Numbered from the stretch's first letter, positions 24,509-34,395 are shown. The stretch: DNA of 64,000 nucleotides from Rhizobiales bacterium 2SD (GCA_005502805.1 SCMY01000011.1:1-64000), one strand, 5' to 3'. A program made the numbers and translations. The notes: generated by a model not told the origin, from the sequence alone.

Positions 24509-25705
24509 CTATGCCGGCAGCGCCGGTATCGACTCGTCGCCGGGCGACCAGATCCAGGCCGGAATATTGCTGGACTCGATCAGTGCATCGAGCGCCACGC
24601 GATAAGCGGCATCGGCCTCGTTTGGGATGATGAACATCGCCAGGGGCGTCGCCGCTTCTTCGTGCAGCACGACGCTCGCCAACGGCTGGCTCACTGGGAG
24701 ATTGTAACGCAATCCCTTCAGGAAGCTGATCTTGCGCCGGGTCAAAGCCTCGAGCAGGCCTGCCTCCGCAACGCTTTCGAACGGGATCCAGTTGTCGGTC
24801 ACCACCATCAGCGCGACGGCTTCGACCGTCGCGACGCCGGCGTTGTCCAGGCCAAAGGTCGCGATCGCGACGAGATGCGTGTCGGTACTCGCATTCCAGA
24901 GCGAAAGCTCATCGGCGAACACGACGCTCAGGCGCCGGTGGATATCCGCGTTCAGCATGAAAGGGAATCTCGGCGCATGCTTGATCACCAGACGATGCCC
25001 CGAACGGGCAGGGGCAAGCTCTTTCACCTCCCCGACGACGATGAGAAGCGGACGTCCCTTGCCCGCATTCGACGTCGCACGCGCCATGAAGCCGGCGCGG
25101 CGCTGCGCGATCTCGGCCTCACGCTCCGAATGGAATATTTCGGGCACGTAGAGGATGTCGTCGAGGGCCTTGCCCTTGCTCGACTTGCCCTCGGCGGCCT
25201 CCAGCAGAAATTTCCGGATGACGGCCCAATTGCGCTTGCCGGCCATCCCGGGACGCCAGCGATTGAAGCCCGCCTGATCCCAGAGGTAATGCAGCAGGGC
25301 GCGTAGCGTCAGCTTGGTCCCGTCACTGCGGACCTCGCCTTTCTCGGGTGTGGCGCTCGGAGCTGGAAGAGCACGGCCCGCCGACTTCGTCAGGCTGAAG
25401 TCGAGCTTGAGCAGCGTGGTCCCGGTCTCCAGATCTTCCCGGATGGCCGAGCCCGCGACCGAGCCCAGCCCCGACAATTCATAGGGTGGCTCGTAGGAGG
25501 CGCAAGCCGGGTCGTGCTGCGCGCCCGTGCCCGGCATGCGTTTCAGGATCAGACGGCCGCCAACCCGCGAGATGTAGAGCGGCAGCCCCGGATCGCGGCA
25601 CAGGCACAGGGGCCTGACCTGCCGCGACTGAGCTTCCGCCAGCCTCGTCTGGAAATCCGCGCTGTCCGCCGCGATGACCTCGCCGTCGATTGCGATCTGT
25701 CTCAT
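24509..25705 (-). CDS. DUF1173 family protein, intact
   Basis: The 398-residue protein is an intact member of the family also seen, split, at 2477-3675. Landmarks are RPLCLCRDPGLPLY near residue 31, GAQHDPACASYEPP near 70, LIVVGEVKEL near 240, DNWIPFES near 310 and the end PAWIWSPGDESIPALPA. There is no membrane segment or signal. The family's function is unknown to me. It lies 44 bp behind the small ParB-like gene and parA, in the same direction, so it may belong to the same transcript as the partition genes. Confidence 0.85.
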   Translation of the reverse strand: MRQIAIDGEVIAADSADFQTRLAEAQSRQVRPLCLCRDPGLPLYISRVGGRLILKRMPGTGAQHDPACASYEPPYELSGLGSVAGSAIREDLETGTTLLKLDFSLTKSAGRALPAPSATPEKGEVRSDGTKLTLRALLHYLWDQAGFNRWRPGMAGKRNWAVIRKFLLEAAEGKSSKGKALDDILYVPEIFHSEREAEIAQRRAGFMARATSNAGKGRPLLIVVGEVKELAPARSGHRLVIKHAPRFPFMLNADIHRRLSVVFADELSLWNASTDTHLVAIATFGLDNAGVATVEAVALMVVTDNWIPFESVAEAGLLEALTRRKISFLKGLRYNLPVSQPLASVVLHEEAATPLAMFIIPNEADAAYRVALDALIESSNIPAWIWSPGDESIPALPA

Positions 25706-25749
25706 CTAGCAGGCATCACCCCGCCTCCCTGGCGACTGCGGCCCGGCGA

Positions 25750-26133
25750 TCATGCACCGGGGGGATCGGGCAGGCGACCGAGTTTCTCGAGGAACTCACG
25801 CACGGCCTGGTCGATCAGACGCAGCGGCTGGACCTGGCGTTCAGCTGCGATCTGCCGGATCGCCAGATCGATCGGACGCGGCAGACGCAGCGCCAGCGGC
25901 CGAGACGACAGCCGATCGCCAAAGCCCTCGAATGGATCGCGCTGTCGGGCCGGCATCGTCCGCCGGGCCGGTCCAACCGTGTGCTCGGCAGCCCCCTCGC
26001 GCGTCGTGGGAGAGGGCGTGACCGGCCGCAGCGGCTCTGCGCCATAGTCGGGGGTGACCACCATCGGGCGCGGCCCCGTGGTCTCGACCATCGCCTTGCG
26101 CGGCAGGGCCAGGCGCGGCTTCGTCTCGGTCAC
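25750..26133 (-). CDS. Small basic protein downstream of parA, possible partition partner
   Basis: The 127-residue product has a disordered, Pro/Arg-rich N-terminus and a C-terminal helical part, LALRLPRPIDLAIRQIAAERQVQPLRLIDQAVREFLEKLG, with a ribbon-helix-helix look. Its start overlaps the parA stop (ATGA), as in parA-parB operons of plasmids that use a small RHH-type centromere-binding protein. I infer a DNA-binding partner of ParA. The family is not certain. Confidence 0.65.
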   Translation of the reverse strand: MTETKPRLALPRKAMVETTGPRPMVVTPDYGAEPLRPVTPSPTTREGAAEHTVGPARRTMPARQRDPFEGFGDRLSSRPLALRLPRPIDLAIRQIAAERQVQPLRLIDQAVREFLEKLGRLPDPPGA

Positions 26134-26816
26134 GTCGCCTCCTCCTGACTGGCGGCAAGAAGCTCCCGCACGACCTGGTCGGCATTGTAGCGCGCTTTGC
26201 GCACGGCCTCGTCCTTGTCGTTCATCTGATAGAGCGTGCCATGGCCGTTCGTCATGGTCCGGTAGGTGACCCGGCGATAGAGCGCATTCTGGCAGAGTTT
26301 GATGCCCTCGCCGTCGAAGTACCCCAGCACCTCGCGGATCGGCACGGTGTTGCGATCGAGGCTGTCATATTCGTTGATCACGACGCGGTAGGGCGGTTCG
26401 GCAACCCCCAGCTCGGCCGCGCGCTTCTTCATGAATCCGATGGTTCGGACGATCTGCGAGGCGTCGAACATCGAGACTTTGCAGGGCAGGATCACGAGGT
26501 CGGCCCGAAAGGCGGTCTCCGTGATCCGTGTGTCGGCAAAGCCCGGCGTATCGACGATGATCGCATCGCGCTCGTCGAGTTCGGCCAAGCGGTGCAGCAC
26601 GGCGGCTTCGGTCGTGGCATGGACGATCTCGATCCCCGAAGGATCGTGGCCGCGCGCTTTCGAGGATGCGTGCCACTGATAGGCCGAACCCTGCGGGTCT
26701 GCGTCGATCAGACCGATCGCGTAGCCCTGCTGTGCCAGTTCGCCGGCGAGCAGGATCGACATCGTCGTCTTGCCGCTGCCGCCCTTGGGCGTCGCCACCG
26801 CGAATATGCTCGCCAT
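26130..26816 (-). CDS. parA: ParA family ATPase
   Basis: The 228-residue protein has the deviant Walker A KGGSGKTTMS at residues 11-20 with both lysines, LIDADPQGSAYQW (Walker A') and IIVDTPGFADTR (Walker B). This is the short ParA (type Ib or MipZ-like) without an N-terminal HTH. It drives active partition of the element. The stop overlaps the start of the small downstream gene. Its promoter region contains the palindrome at 26886. Confidence 0.93.
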   Translation of the reverse strand: MASIFAVATPKGGSGKTTMSILLAGELAQQGYAIGLIDADPQGSAYQWHASSKARGHDPSGIEIVHATTEAAVLHRLAELDERDAIIVDTPGFADTRITETAFRADLVILPCKVSMFDASQIVRTIGFMKKRAAELGVAEPPYRVVINEYDSLDRNTVPIREVLGYFDGEGIKLCQNALYRRVTYRTMTNGHGTLYQMNDKDEAVRKARYNADQVVRELLAASQEEAT

Positions 26817-26885
26817 GATAGGGCCCTCGATCGCTCGCGAGATGGAATGCGCTGCCGATGAGCTGACGCATTGGCGCGGTCATTA

Positions 26886-26899
26886 GTCCGTATATTGAC
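26886..26899. promoter_or_regulatory. Operator-like palindrome in the parA promoter
   Basis: GTCCGTATATTGAC differs by one base from the site before virB1. It lies between a -35-like TTGACA (26906-26911, minus strand) and a -10-like ACTAAT (26882-26887), so binding would block the promoter. Confidence 0.55.
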
Positions 26900-27447
26900 C
26901 GACTGTGTCAAGGCGCCACTGCCGTGATCCGCCACTGCCAAAGTGCCAGATGAATGCAATCCGTCTTTGCGTGGATGCTTCGGCCACGGCGTACGGCAGT
27001 CACGGAACGCGGCGGTGCGAGCGTCCCGGAATCAGACAGCGATGGAAGTCGGTAGCAGCGCTCTTGTGGAATGCCATTATCAACAAGTGCGACGCCGCGC
27101 GAGTGCCATATCCGTGAGATGTGTCAGTGACGGAGGATCGCAGTGGGGTTGCCCGCTTCTGAGAGATTAAGTGGGTGCATGACACTGCTACCGTGGCAGT
27201 CACGGCATCATGATCTCATGGACCGATGCGGCTCGCGATTGAGCGAGTGGCGAAGTGCGGCTTCGCCGAGCGTGTGCATGGCACGAGTATTGGACTACGT
27301 TAATTCGGTATCGCCACAGGTGCGAATGTCGTCGGCCTCCTACGATGTCGTCGCTGCTCCAAAGCAGATTCTCGACCTCGACATTCACATTGCCCGAGCC
27401 GGGAGCGGGGCGGCGAGGGGGGTGGAAAGGAGGTCGCCAAACCATTG

Positions 27448-27461
27448 GTCAGTATTCTGAC
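27448..27461. promoter_or_regulatory. Operator-like palindrome before the mob operon
   Basis: GTCAGTATTCTGAC, 101 bp before the MobC-like start. The flanking promoter is not clear; a TTGACA follows at 27468-27473. Confidence 0.5.
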
Positions 27462-27561
27462 TATTGCTTGACAAGATATCGGTTTGTGGGCCAAACCAGG
27501 GGGGGGCGGCTGCGGGACGCAGCCGGTGCGCTGAAGCGCTGTCGACCGGGAAGGGGAGGAG

Positions 27562-27993
27562 ATGGCCCGTTTTGCTGCTGCGACGAAACGTAAGCCCAGG
27601 CTCCGGACGGAGCTGTCCGAGGCGGATGAGGGGCGCCTGCAGGAGGCTGTGGCGCTATTCGGTTTGCCGAAGGCGGAGGTCGTGCGGCGTCTGATCCGGG
27701 CCTCCGTTCTGGCCGGGCCGGCGCTTTCGGCAGAGAATATGGAGGCCGTCGTGGCTCTGGCGGCTGAAGTCCGGCAGGCTGGTCGCACACTGGCGCAGAT
27801 GCTCAGGATGATGCGGCAGGGAAGGGGGGCCGAGCTCGCGGCGGCCGAGCAGGTCTGGAGCGAGCTCCACGGCGCGATCACCGCCATCGATGAAGAGTTG
27901 ACCGAGATGACGGTGGCGTACGGCGCGCGGCTCAGAGGGCTTGCGCGACTGTCCGCTGTCGAGCCGGTGAGAACTGAGGGCACCGCATCGTGA
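27562..27993 (+). CDS. MobC-like mobilisation accessory protein
   Basis: The 143-residue protein has a basic N-terminus, then a ribbon-helix-helix-like part (LRTELSEADEGRLQEAVALFGLPKAEVVRRLIR) and a helical C-terminus (VRQAGRTLAQMLRMMRQG) typical of MobC proteins that help the relaxase bind oriT. Its stop overlaps the relaxase GTG start (GTGA). The start follows GGAAGGGGAGGAG. Confidence 0.75.
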   Translation: MARFAAATKRKPRLRTELSEADEGRLQEAVALFGLPKAEVVRRLIRASVLAGPALSAENMEAVVALAAEVRQAGRTLAQMLRMMRQGRGAELAAAEQVWSELHGAITAIDEELTEMTVAYGARLRGLARLSAVEPVRTEGTAS

Positions 27994-30284
27994 GCGGGAG
28001 CGCCGTGATCGAACGTTGGACGGAAACGTTTCGCGGAGCTCGCGAGATTGTTGCCCGTGGGCAGGCGCAGCGCCGACAGTCGGCCCTGATGCCGAGGCAG
28101 GCGAGCGATCGCGGCCAGGATTTTGGCCGGACGCCGGCATCAGCGATGATCGGTGCTCACACCACCCTGCACGGCGTCACGATCACCGGAGGGCGCGATG
28201 CCGAGCGTGCGCGTCGCCTCGACAGTGTCCGGCCGAAGGGTGGCAATAGCGGATCATCGGCCCGGCAAGCGCGGCCGGCCCGGATCGACGGCGACGTGCT
28301 CGGCCGGGCGCGTCGCCTGGCGGCCGGGTATCAGCCCGCGGTCGTGAAGGTGATCTCCTACGCCCATGGGACAGCGCGCGCGACCGCGACCGGGCAATAC
28401 GTTCAGCGCGAGGACGTGGCGCTCGAAACCCATGATGGGCGCATTCTGGCCGATCGCGAAGCGGTGGCCGATGAGATCAAGGAGTGGTCCAAGACCTTCG
28501 AGACCCGGAAGGAGAGCCAGGATGTGGTCTCGATCAGGCTGCGGCTGCATGGTGTGCGCGACACGCCGGCGGGACGAGAGACCTATGAGGCGGCGATCAC
28601 CTCGGGCTTCGCCGGTCACCGGCATGCTGTTCGGCTCGAGCCGACATCCGAGGGCGAATTGGACGCGCGGCTGGTGGTCGTCATGGCGGGCGCCGCCAGG
28701 GAACGCTTCAGGCTTCGCGACGAGCAGATCGGCAGCGAGCAAGAGGGTTTCGTCCAGAAGCGTCTCGACGCCCGATCGGAGGCGGCCATCAAGGCCCGGA
28801 TCGAAGCGGCGATCGGTCATCCTCAACATGCGATGAGCATTGAACCGGGCGCGTCGCGACATGGGCGCGATGGCGTTGCCTATCAACTCAGGCAGCACCT
28901 CTCCCGATACGGCGAACTCGTCGACGAGCGGGGAAAGTCGATCTCGGATGCATCGGGCGCACGCGAGACCGCGCGGGATTGGGGGCCGTCCCTGCGCTCG
29001 CAAGCGCCGCGCGATACGATGCATCTGATGATCTCGGCCAAGGCCGGGACAGATGTCACAGCGTTGACGAACGCGGCGCGCGAGTTCCTGCATGACCGAT
29101 TCGCCGACCACAAGTTCATGTTCGGCATCCATACCGACAAGGCGGCGGCAGGGCATATTCACGTCCACGCCGTCATCACGGTGAAGAACGAGGCCGGCCA
29201 GAAGATCCATCCGAACAAGGATGATTTTCTGACCTGGCGCGAGGTTTATGCCGAACATGCCCGCGCCCAGGGCCTCAAGATCGTCGCGACCTCGGCGATG
29301 GAGCGCGCCTCGTCGCAGAGCTATGGTGCCAAGGACAAGGCGATCGTCGAGGTGGCCGAGCGACCGCGCCCGGCACGGGAGGCGCGTGATCGCGCCTATG
29401 CTGGTGATTCCGGGAATCATGGGCTCATCGAGAAGGCTCGCCAGCGCATTGCGGTGGCGCGGGAGAACCCGGTCAAGATACCGCTCCGCGAGGCGGATCG
29501 GCAGGCGGTCTGTGAGGGTCTGAAGGCATGGTCGGCGGTATTGAAGGAGGACTTGCTGAGCGTCATCGCGTCGGAAATGGTCCAGCGCCTGACGATGGCG
29601 CAGATGCTGGGCGGCGTCATCCAAGCCATCGAGAAACGCATGCAGCATTGGTTGAGCAAGGAGGACAAGCCTGTGGCGATCACATCAGAGCAGATGGCGA
29701 AGGATCTCCGCGCGATGAACGACGCGGTGTCGCGCACCACCGATCTTCTGGACGGGGCGACACGGGAGCAGTTCCGTGAGACATCGGCTCGCTACCTTGA
29801 GACGCTGGCGATGCGGGTGGATCTTCAGCGGATGCAGGAGCGAGGGGTTCAGGAGCTGTCGCGCGCCGATATCGAACGATTGGCCGGCGCTTCTGCCGAT
29901 CGGTTGATTGAGCGCGCCGAGGCGGTCAGGCTGAAGGAGGAGCGCGAGGCTGCGGACGCGCAGCGGCTCTCCGATCGCGCGATCGAGGTCGAACGCCGCC
30001 AGGAGGGACGGACGGGCCTGAATCCGCAATCGGAGCGCGATCTGGTCTCGGAGCGCGCCATCGTTGCCGGCACGCAGCAAGCGGCCGCAAGGGAGGCGCG
30101 GGAGGCCGCAGCGGCTGTTGAAGCAGCTCGGGCCCTCGCCGAGGCTCCTGGCCAGCCTCTGCCGGGCGCTCTGATCCAGACTGATGCTCTGGCGAAGTTG
30201 AAGGCTGAGCAGGAAAAGCTACTGCGTGAGGTCGATGCAGACCGTGCAGTGTCAGAAGGCGTCAAAGGGCAACGGATCAAGTAG
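27990..30284 (+). CDS. Conjugative relaxase, VirD2/MobP-like
   Basis: The 764-residue protein has its relaxase core at about residues 330-450. MHLMISAKAGTD precedes the metal-binding motif HTDKAAAGHIHVHAVI (His-Asp and three His), then TWREVYAEHARAQGL, as in Pfam relaxase PF03432 proteins. An unusually long N-terminal region of about 330 residues precedes it. The C-terminus is a charged coiled coil, probably the secretion signal and oriT contacts. It would nick oriT and pilot the strand through VirD4/VirB. It starts at GTG, coupled to the MobC-like gene. Confidence 0.88.
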   Translation: MSGSAVIERWTETFRGAREIVARGQAQRRQSALMPRQASDRGQDFGRTPASAMIGAHTTLHGVTITGGRDAERARRLDSVRPKGGNSGSSARQARPARIDGDVLGRARRLAAGYQPAVVKVISYAHGTARATATGQYVQREDVALETHDGRILADREAVADEIKEWSKTFETRKESQDVVSIRLRLHGVRDTPAGRETYEAAITSGFAGHRHAVRLEPTSEGELDARLVVVMAGAARERFRLRDEQIGSEQEGFVQKRLDARSEAAIKARIEAAIGHPQHAMSIEPGASRHGRDGVAYQLRQHLSRYGELVDERGKSISDASGARETARDWGPSLRSQAPRDTMHLMISAKAGTDVTALTNAAREFLHDRFADHKFMFGIHTDKAAAGHIHVHAVITVKNEAGQKIHPNKDDFLTWREVYAEHARAQGLKIVATSAMERASSQSYGAKDKAIVEVAERPRPAREARDRAYAGDSGNHGLIEKARQRIAVARENPVKIPLREADRQAVCEGLKAWSAVLKEDLLSVIASEMVQRLTMAQMLGGVIQAIEKRMQHWLSKEDKPVAITSEQMAKDLRAMNDAVSRTTDLLDGATREQFRETSARYLETLAMRVDLQRMQERGVQELSRADIERLAGASADRLIERAEAVRLKEEREAADAQRLSDRAIEVERRQEGRTGLNPQSERDLVSERAIVAGTQQAAAREAREAAAAVEAARALAEAPGQPLPGALIQTDALAKLKAEQEKLLREVDADRAVSEGVKGQRIK

Positions 30285-30454
30285 CGTGCTTGGGAAGAGC
30301 GCGGATTTGCACGATCGCTGCTGCTGGAGTTGGACTCGATGATCGTTTAGGCTCCGCAGCAACGAGCGCCGCCTGAAATCGCCGCGACCAGCTGTCTGCA
30401 ACTGGACGTTCAATATCTTTCAATTGGTCGGCGTCTGAGTTACGATTGGTCGAG

Positions 30455-31705
30455 ATGACCACCGTGCCCTTATCGCATGTTCACATCACGCGGCGCGCCG
30501 AGGCGCGGGTTGCCATCGCTATCGAGGACACGCGCGTCGTTCTCATCGTCGGACCAAGGCAGGCAGGAAAAACAACCCTTGTCCGCCGGTTCGTGACCGA
30601 GGCCAGGCCCTATATAACCTTGGACGATGCACAAACGCTGAATGCCGCCCGGGCCGATCCGGTGGGGTTCGTTCGCTCGCTCCCATCTGCCATTATCGAC
30701 GAAGTGCAGCGCGCGCCAGCGCTGATGCTTGCGATCAAGGAGACGGTCGATCGCGACACGTCGCCCGGCCGCTATCTTCTGACGGGCTCCGCGAACGTCA
30801 TGGCGTTGCCGAGCATCGGTGACTCGCTTGCCGGTCGTATCGAGATCATACAGCTCCTGCCGCTGTCGCAGGCCGAGTTGACCGGCAGTTCGGGCAGCTT
30901 CCTCGATCGCATGTTTGCTGGCGATCAGCCCGTCGCGGGCCCAGCGCCGGCTTACGGCAAGGCGCTCATCGATCGTGTCCTGGCCGGCGGTTATCCCGAG
31001 CCGCTTCGACGGAGCGCCGCACGGCAGAGGATATGGTTTCGAGACTATCTCAAGCTGGTGCTCGATCGCGATGTCCGGGACACCGCGGATATCGAGCAAC
31101 TCGGAAAACTGCCGACTCTGGTGGCGATGCTGGCCGAGCATTCGGGCCAGCTCGTCAATCTCCAAACATTGTCGATGCCACTCGAACTATCGCGGCCGAC
31201 GATCCAGAAATACGTCACTATCCTGGAGCGCCTTTTTCTGCTGCAGACGATCCGACCCTGGTACTCGAACCGCCTGTCTCGCCTGATCAAGACACCTAAG
31301 CTGCATTTTCTCGACAGCGGACTGTTGAGCGCGCTGCGAGACGCCAATGCGGAGGCGTTCCAGCTCGATCGGACAGCTTTCGGTCCTTTGCTCGAGACGT
31401 TCGTAACGTCGGAAATCCTGAAGCTTTTATCGTGGAGCGATCGATCGATCCGGCTTTCGCATTTCCGGACCAAGGATTTCGACGAGGTGGATCTCGTACT
31501 TGAGGACAATCTTGGGCGGATCGTCGGGATCGAGGTCAAGGCTTCGGCAACCTTGCGATCGAAGGATTTTTCCGGCCTCGTGAAACTTCAGAGCGCGGCC
31601 GGTGACAAGTTCATCCGCGGGCTGGTTCTCCACGACCATGACCGGGTCACGCCGCACAGCGAAAAAATCCAGGGGGCGCCGGTATCCGTGCTCTGGGAGA
31701 TGTGA
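30455..31705 (+). CDS. AAA ATPase with DUF4143 domain
   Basis: The 416-residue protein has the AAA_14 core: VVLIVGPRQAGKTTLVRRF (Walker A near residue 30), PSAIIDEVQRAP (Walker B) and YLLTGSAN. The DUF4143 part follows from about residue 190, with RIWFRDYLKLVLDRDVRDTADI and KTPKLHFLDSGLLSAL. The restriction-like motif DEVDLVLED and GIEVKAS near the end is typical. Such ATPases are widespread orphan genes whose role is unknown, possibly in defence or DNA transactions. It lies between the relaxase and T4SS genes as an apparent insertion. Confidence 0.9.
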   Translation: MTTVPLSHVHITRRAEARVAIAIEDTRVVLIVGPRQAGKTTLVRRFVTEARPYITLDDAQTLNAARADPVGFVRSLPSAIIDEVQRAPALMLAIKETVDRDTSPGRYLLTGSANVMALPSIGDSLAGRIEIIQLLPLSQAELTGSSGSFLDRMFAGDQPVAGPAPAYGKALIDRVLAGGYPEPLRRSAARQRIWFRDYLKLVLDRDVRDTADIEQLGKLPTLVAMLAEHSGQLVNLQTLSMPLELSRPTIQKYVTILERLFLLQTIRPWYSNRLSRLIKTPKLHFLDSGLLSALRDANAEAFQLDRTAFGPLLETFVTSEILKLLSWSDRSIRLSHFRTKDFDEVDLVLEDNLGRIVGIEVKASATLRSKDFSGLVKLQSAAGDKFIRGLVLHDHDRVTPHSEKIQGAPVSVLWEM

Positions 31706-31928
31706 CTCGCATAAGGAAGATTATGGAACTTGCCGGCAGTTTGGAGGACGTTGCATGCCGCCGCCGGGTTCCACGAGGGTGTTCCCATCGATCCGGAACG
31801 CGCGTGCCGACATCCTCGCTCCATGCGCGCGGCGTTCCGCACCAATCTACCAATACCAGCGTCGGAGCATCGAGCATGCCCGCAAGAACAAGATCGTCTG
31901 GCGACGATGAGGTCGGCCAATCATGGCC

Positions 31929-32177
31929 CTATTTTCCCCGCGAGTAGAACCAGCTAGCGAACATGAGCGCGACGGCAATCGCCATAGCCGTCGTGCCGAC
32001 GATCGTGGCCTCATATCGCCAACTTGGCGCGAACAAATTAGCGAAAAAACTGAGGATGGCGCCGGCAGCCGTCAGCCCGACTTCGAAGTTGAGCACGAGC
32101 GCGTTCTCTCCGCGGCGCGCCTCCTCGAGACGGGCTATGAAATTGGCCTTCAAATCTCGCTTCGCTTGACTTGTCAT
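31929..32177 (-). CDS. Small membrane protein, 82 aa
   Basis: The start has a strong site, AAGGAGGCTGAGC. A charged N-terminus (TSQAKRDLKANFIARLEEARRGE) is followed by two hydrophobic segments, LTAAGAILSFFANLFA and IVGTTAMAIAVALMFASWFY. It follows the VirD4 gene in the same direction, so it may be the last gene of the transfer operon. No family is recognised. Entry exclusion is one possibility, but there is no direct evidence. Confidence 0.65.
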   Translation of the reverse strand: MTSQAKRDLKANFIARLEEARRGENALVLNFEVGLTAAGAILSFFANLFAPSWRYEATIVGTTAMAIAVALMFASWFYSRGK

Positions 32178-32232
32178 GCTCAGCCTCCTTTCGAACACTG
32201 TGTGAAACGTTATGCGCCACCCCTGCTTGAGT

Positions 32233-34395
32233 TCAAGTGGTCGATCTTGCTTCATCCTCGCCAAACCAATGCTGCAGTCCTTTGAGCGTACTGGCAGCTT
32301 GAGCGACTGAATTCTCCAACGCGGGTGTTTCGCCAAGAGTCCGGACCATGTCCGTAAACGCTGCATCCTGCTCGGCCCCAACCGACGCGATGATCGTCCG
32401 CAGGTCACAATTTTCATCCACCGGCACCGGCGGCGGACCCAGGCTTAGATTACGGCGTGATCGTTCCGTTGAACGAGATTCGGGTGGCTGAACTCCCGAG
32501 GGTGGTATGGGTGCAGTCCCACTACCACCTGTAGATGCCACCTTTGATCGCGGTGGCTTTGGAGCTTTCGAGACTAACATTCGCTTCTCGCCCTGAGGAT
32601 CTGATGAGGTCTGGGAAGGCTGCGATGCTTCGCCAAACTGGGACGCAACCACCGGCTGCATCGCCCCACCGAGGTCCTCGTCCCGCCACTCACGCAAGTG
32701 CGGCAGTGCTGGTGGGAATCCTTTTGCAGCCTCGTAAAGCCGCCGATAGGGCTTGTCCCGATAGTGGCGAATCTTGACGAGCTCGAATGACGGTGAGTTC
32801 TTCACCATCAGGACCGAAAGCCGCGCCGACATCTCGCGCAGCTCGAGCGGGCTGCGCAGCGGCCGCGCCGTGTAATGCGGTGCCCAGACGCGCGGCGCGA
32901 AGATTCCCTGCCCCGGCCGCATCACCGGCGTCTTGTAAACCTGCGTCGTTTCGCCGAGCATCTCCGAGACAAATTCCGAGGTCTCCAGATCGTTGATCTG
33001 AATGAAGAGCTTGATCTGTGAACCCGAGACGGTCGTGATGCGCCGACTCTTGCCATAGAGCTCGTCGAGCTGGGCAATGTCCTGCATGACGATTGCCATG
33101 CGGAAGCCATAGCCGGCGCTGATCGTGATCTTCGAGATCAGGGAATCCATCCGCCCGACATGGTAGAATTCGTCGAGCATGAGCAGGACCTGGTGCGGCT
33201 CGTCCGGACCCGGGATCTTTTCCATGAGAAGATCGTGGATTTGCTGAAACAGGATGCGGATCAGCGGCCGGAAGATCGAGAGCTCAGCGATGGTGCAGCC
33301 GATGAAGATCGTCATCGGTCGGCGCCGCAATTCTCGGACATCGAAATCCGACGTCTCGGTCGCGGCCGAGATCAGCCCGTTGTTCCACAGGCTCATCGCC
33401 ATGTTCACGTTGAAGACGGCGCTGTTGCGGGTCTCCGGCTCCAGGGCGATGTACTGATTGAAGCTGTCGATGACCCAGGTCGGGAGGTGCTCGCTTTCAG
33501 TCTTCACGATGGCGCGCAGAACAGTCGAGATGTCCTTCCCCGTCGTCGTCATGCGCGCAACGGTGCGCATATGCTGCGCGCTCGCCGTCAGCGGTGAGGC
33601 GAGCACATAGCCGATCAGGGCGGAGAGCAGCAGGCGCCCTGCCCCGGCCCAGGTATCGTCAGCCTTTTCCGGGATAACGAAGCTCGCGACGACAAGGCAG
33701 TCCGTCGCCATCCGCTGATCGCGCCGCACAAAATCGAGCGGATTATAGCGATGGGTGTCGGGCGAGCCCGGCGAGAACATGAAAACCTTATTCCCCATGG
33801 CCGTGCGATGGCTTGCCAAAGCCGCGAAATTCTCCCGCTTCGGATCGAAGAAAACCGCCGATCCCTTCCACATGTATCCGTTGGGCAGGACAAAGCCGGT
33901 GCCCTTTCCGGATCGTGACGGCCCGACCACGAGGATATGCGCCGGCTCGTCGGAACGGATCGTGACGCCGCCCATCGTGCCAAGAATGATGCCCTGCTTT
34001 CCGGTCAGGCCCTGCTTCGCGGCTTCGAGCAATGTCCCAAAACGAGCGGCGCCAAAAGGCATCTGGCGGCGGTTGACATAACCGAAGAGCCAGCCGCCCA
34101 GTCCGAGCGCTATAACGCCGCCAGCGGCGATCCCGGCACGGATCAGCGCCTCGGCCTGCGTGGCCGGGAAGTTCAGCCGCGCTTGAAAATGATTCCAGGC
34201 GATCAGGACGAAACCAGGCGAACGATCGGCGTTCTGCATCCGAAACAGCGCCCAGCGGTCGGCTCCTTCGCTCGGGAACTTTGTTGGCGCCCAGCGCCAA
34301 GCGACGACGAGTTCGTAGGCCAGGCTCCAGAGCAGGAAGAATGCGAGGAGCGCGAAAGCAACGATGCCCGCTCTATAGAGATGGACGCGCAGCAC
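32233..34395 (-). CDS. virD4: Type IV secretion coupling protein VirD4/TraG
   Basis: The 720-residue protein has two N-terminal membrane helices (residues 10-35 and about 85-105). It has Walker A VVGPSRSGKGTGFVLPN near residue 155 and Walker B QVLLMLDEFYHVGRMD near 405. The C-terminal 150 residues are Pro/Ser-rich and hydrophilic. It recruits the relaxase-DNA complex to the channel. The start GTG at 34395 was chosen because GAGGAGG lies just upstream; it overlaps the end of virB11 by 23 bp, implying coupling. Confidence 0.92.
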   Translation of the reverse strand: MLRVHLYRAGIVAFALLAFFLLWSLAYELVVAWRWAPTKFPSEGADRWALFRMQNADRSPGFVLIAWNHFQARLNFPATQAEALIRAGIAAGGVIALGLGGWLFGYVNRRQMPFGAARFGTLLEAAKQGLTGKQGIILGTMGGVTIRSDEPAHILVVGPSRSGKGTGFVLPNGYMWKGSAVFFDPKRENFAALASHRTAMGNKVFMFSPGSPDTHRYNPLDFVRRDQRMATDCLVVASFVIPEKADDTWAGAGRLLLSALIGYVLASPLTASAQHMRTVARMTTTGKDISTVLRAIVKTESEHLPTWVIDSFNQYIALEPETRNSAVFNVNMAMSLWNNGLISAATETSDFDVRELRRRPMTIFIGCTIAELSIFRPLIRILFQQIHDLLMEKIPGPDEPHQVLLMLDEFYHVGRMDSLISKITISAGYGFRMAIVMQDIAQLDELYGKSRRITTVSGSQIKLFIQINDLETSEFVSEMLGETTQVYKTPVMRPGQGIFAPRVWAPHYTARPLRSPLELREMSARLSVLMVKNSPSFELVKIRHYRDKPYRRLYEAAKGFPPALPHLREWRDEDLGGAMQPVVASQFGEASQPSQTSSDPQGEKRMLVSKAPKPPRSKVASTGGSGTAPIPPSGVQPPESRSTERSRRNLSLGPPPVPVDENCDLRTIIASVGAEQDAAFTDMVRTLGETPALENSVAQAASTLKGLQHWFGEDEARSTT

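Larger units (their letters stand above)
26817..27561. other. Divergent non-coding region between parA and mob genes; candidate oriT and centromere
   Basis: About 745 bp without a credible gene. It holds two palindromic operator-like sites, a direct repeat GGCAGTCACGG at 26995-27005 and 27195-27205 (exactly 200 bp apart), a related inverted site at 26917-26927, and a GCGAAG/CTTCGC hairpin near 27250. The position next to the relaxase genes fits oriT, and that next to parA fits a centromere. I found no clear nic consensus. Confidence 0.45.

Noticed and set aside
26905..27460. Several short ORFs between parA and the mob genes
   Set aside because: No coding signal and they cover operator-like sites and repeats, so I treat the region as non-coding.
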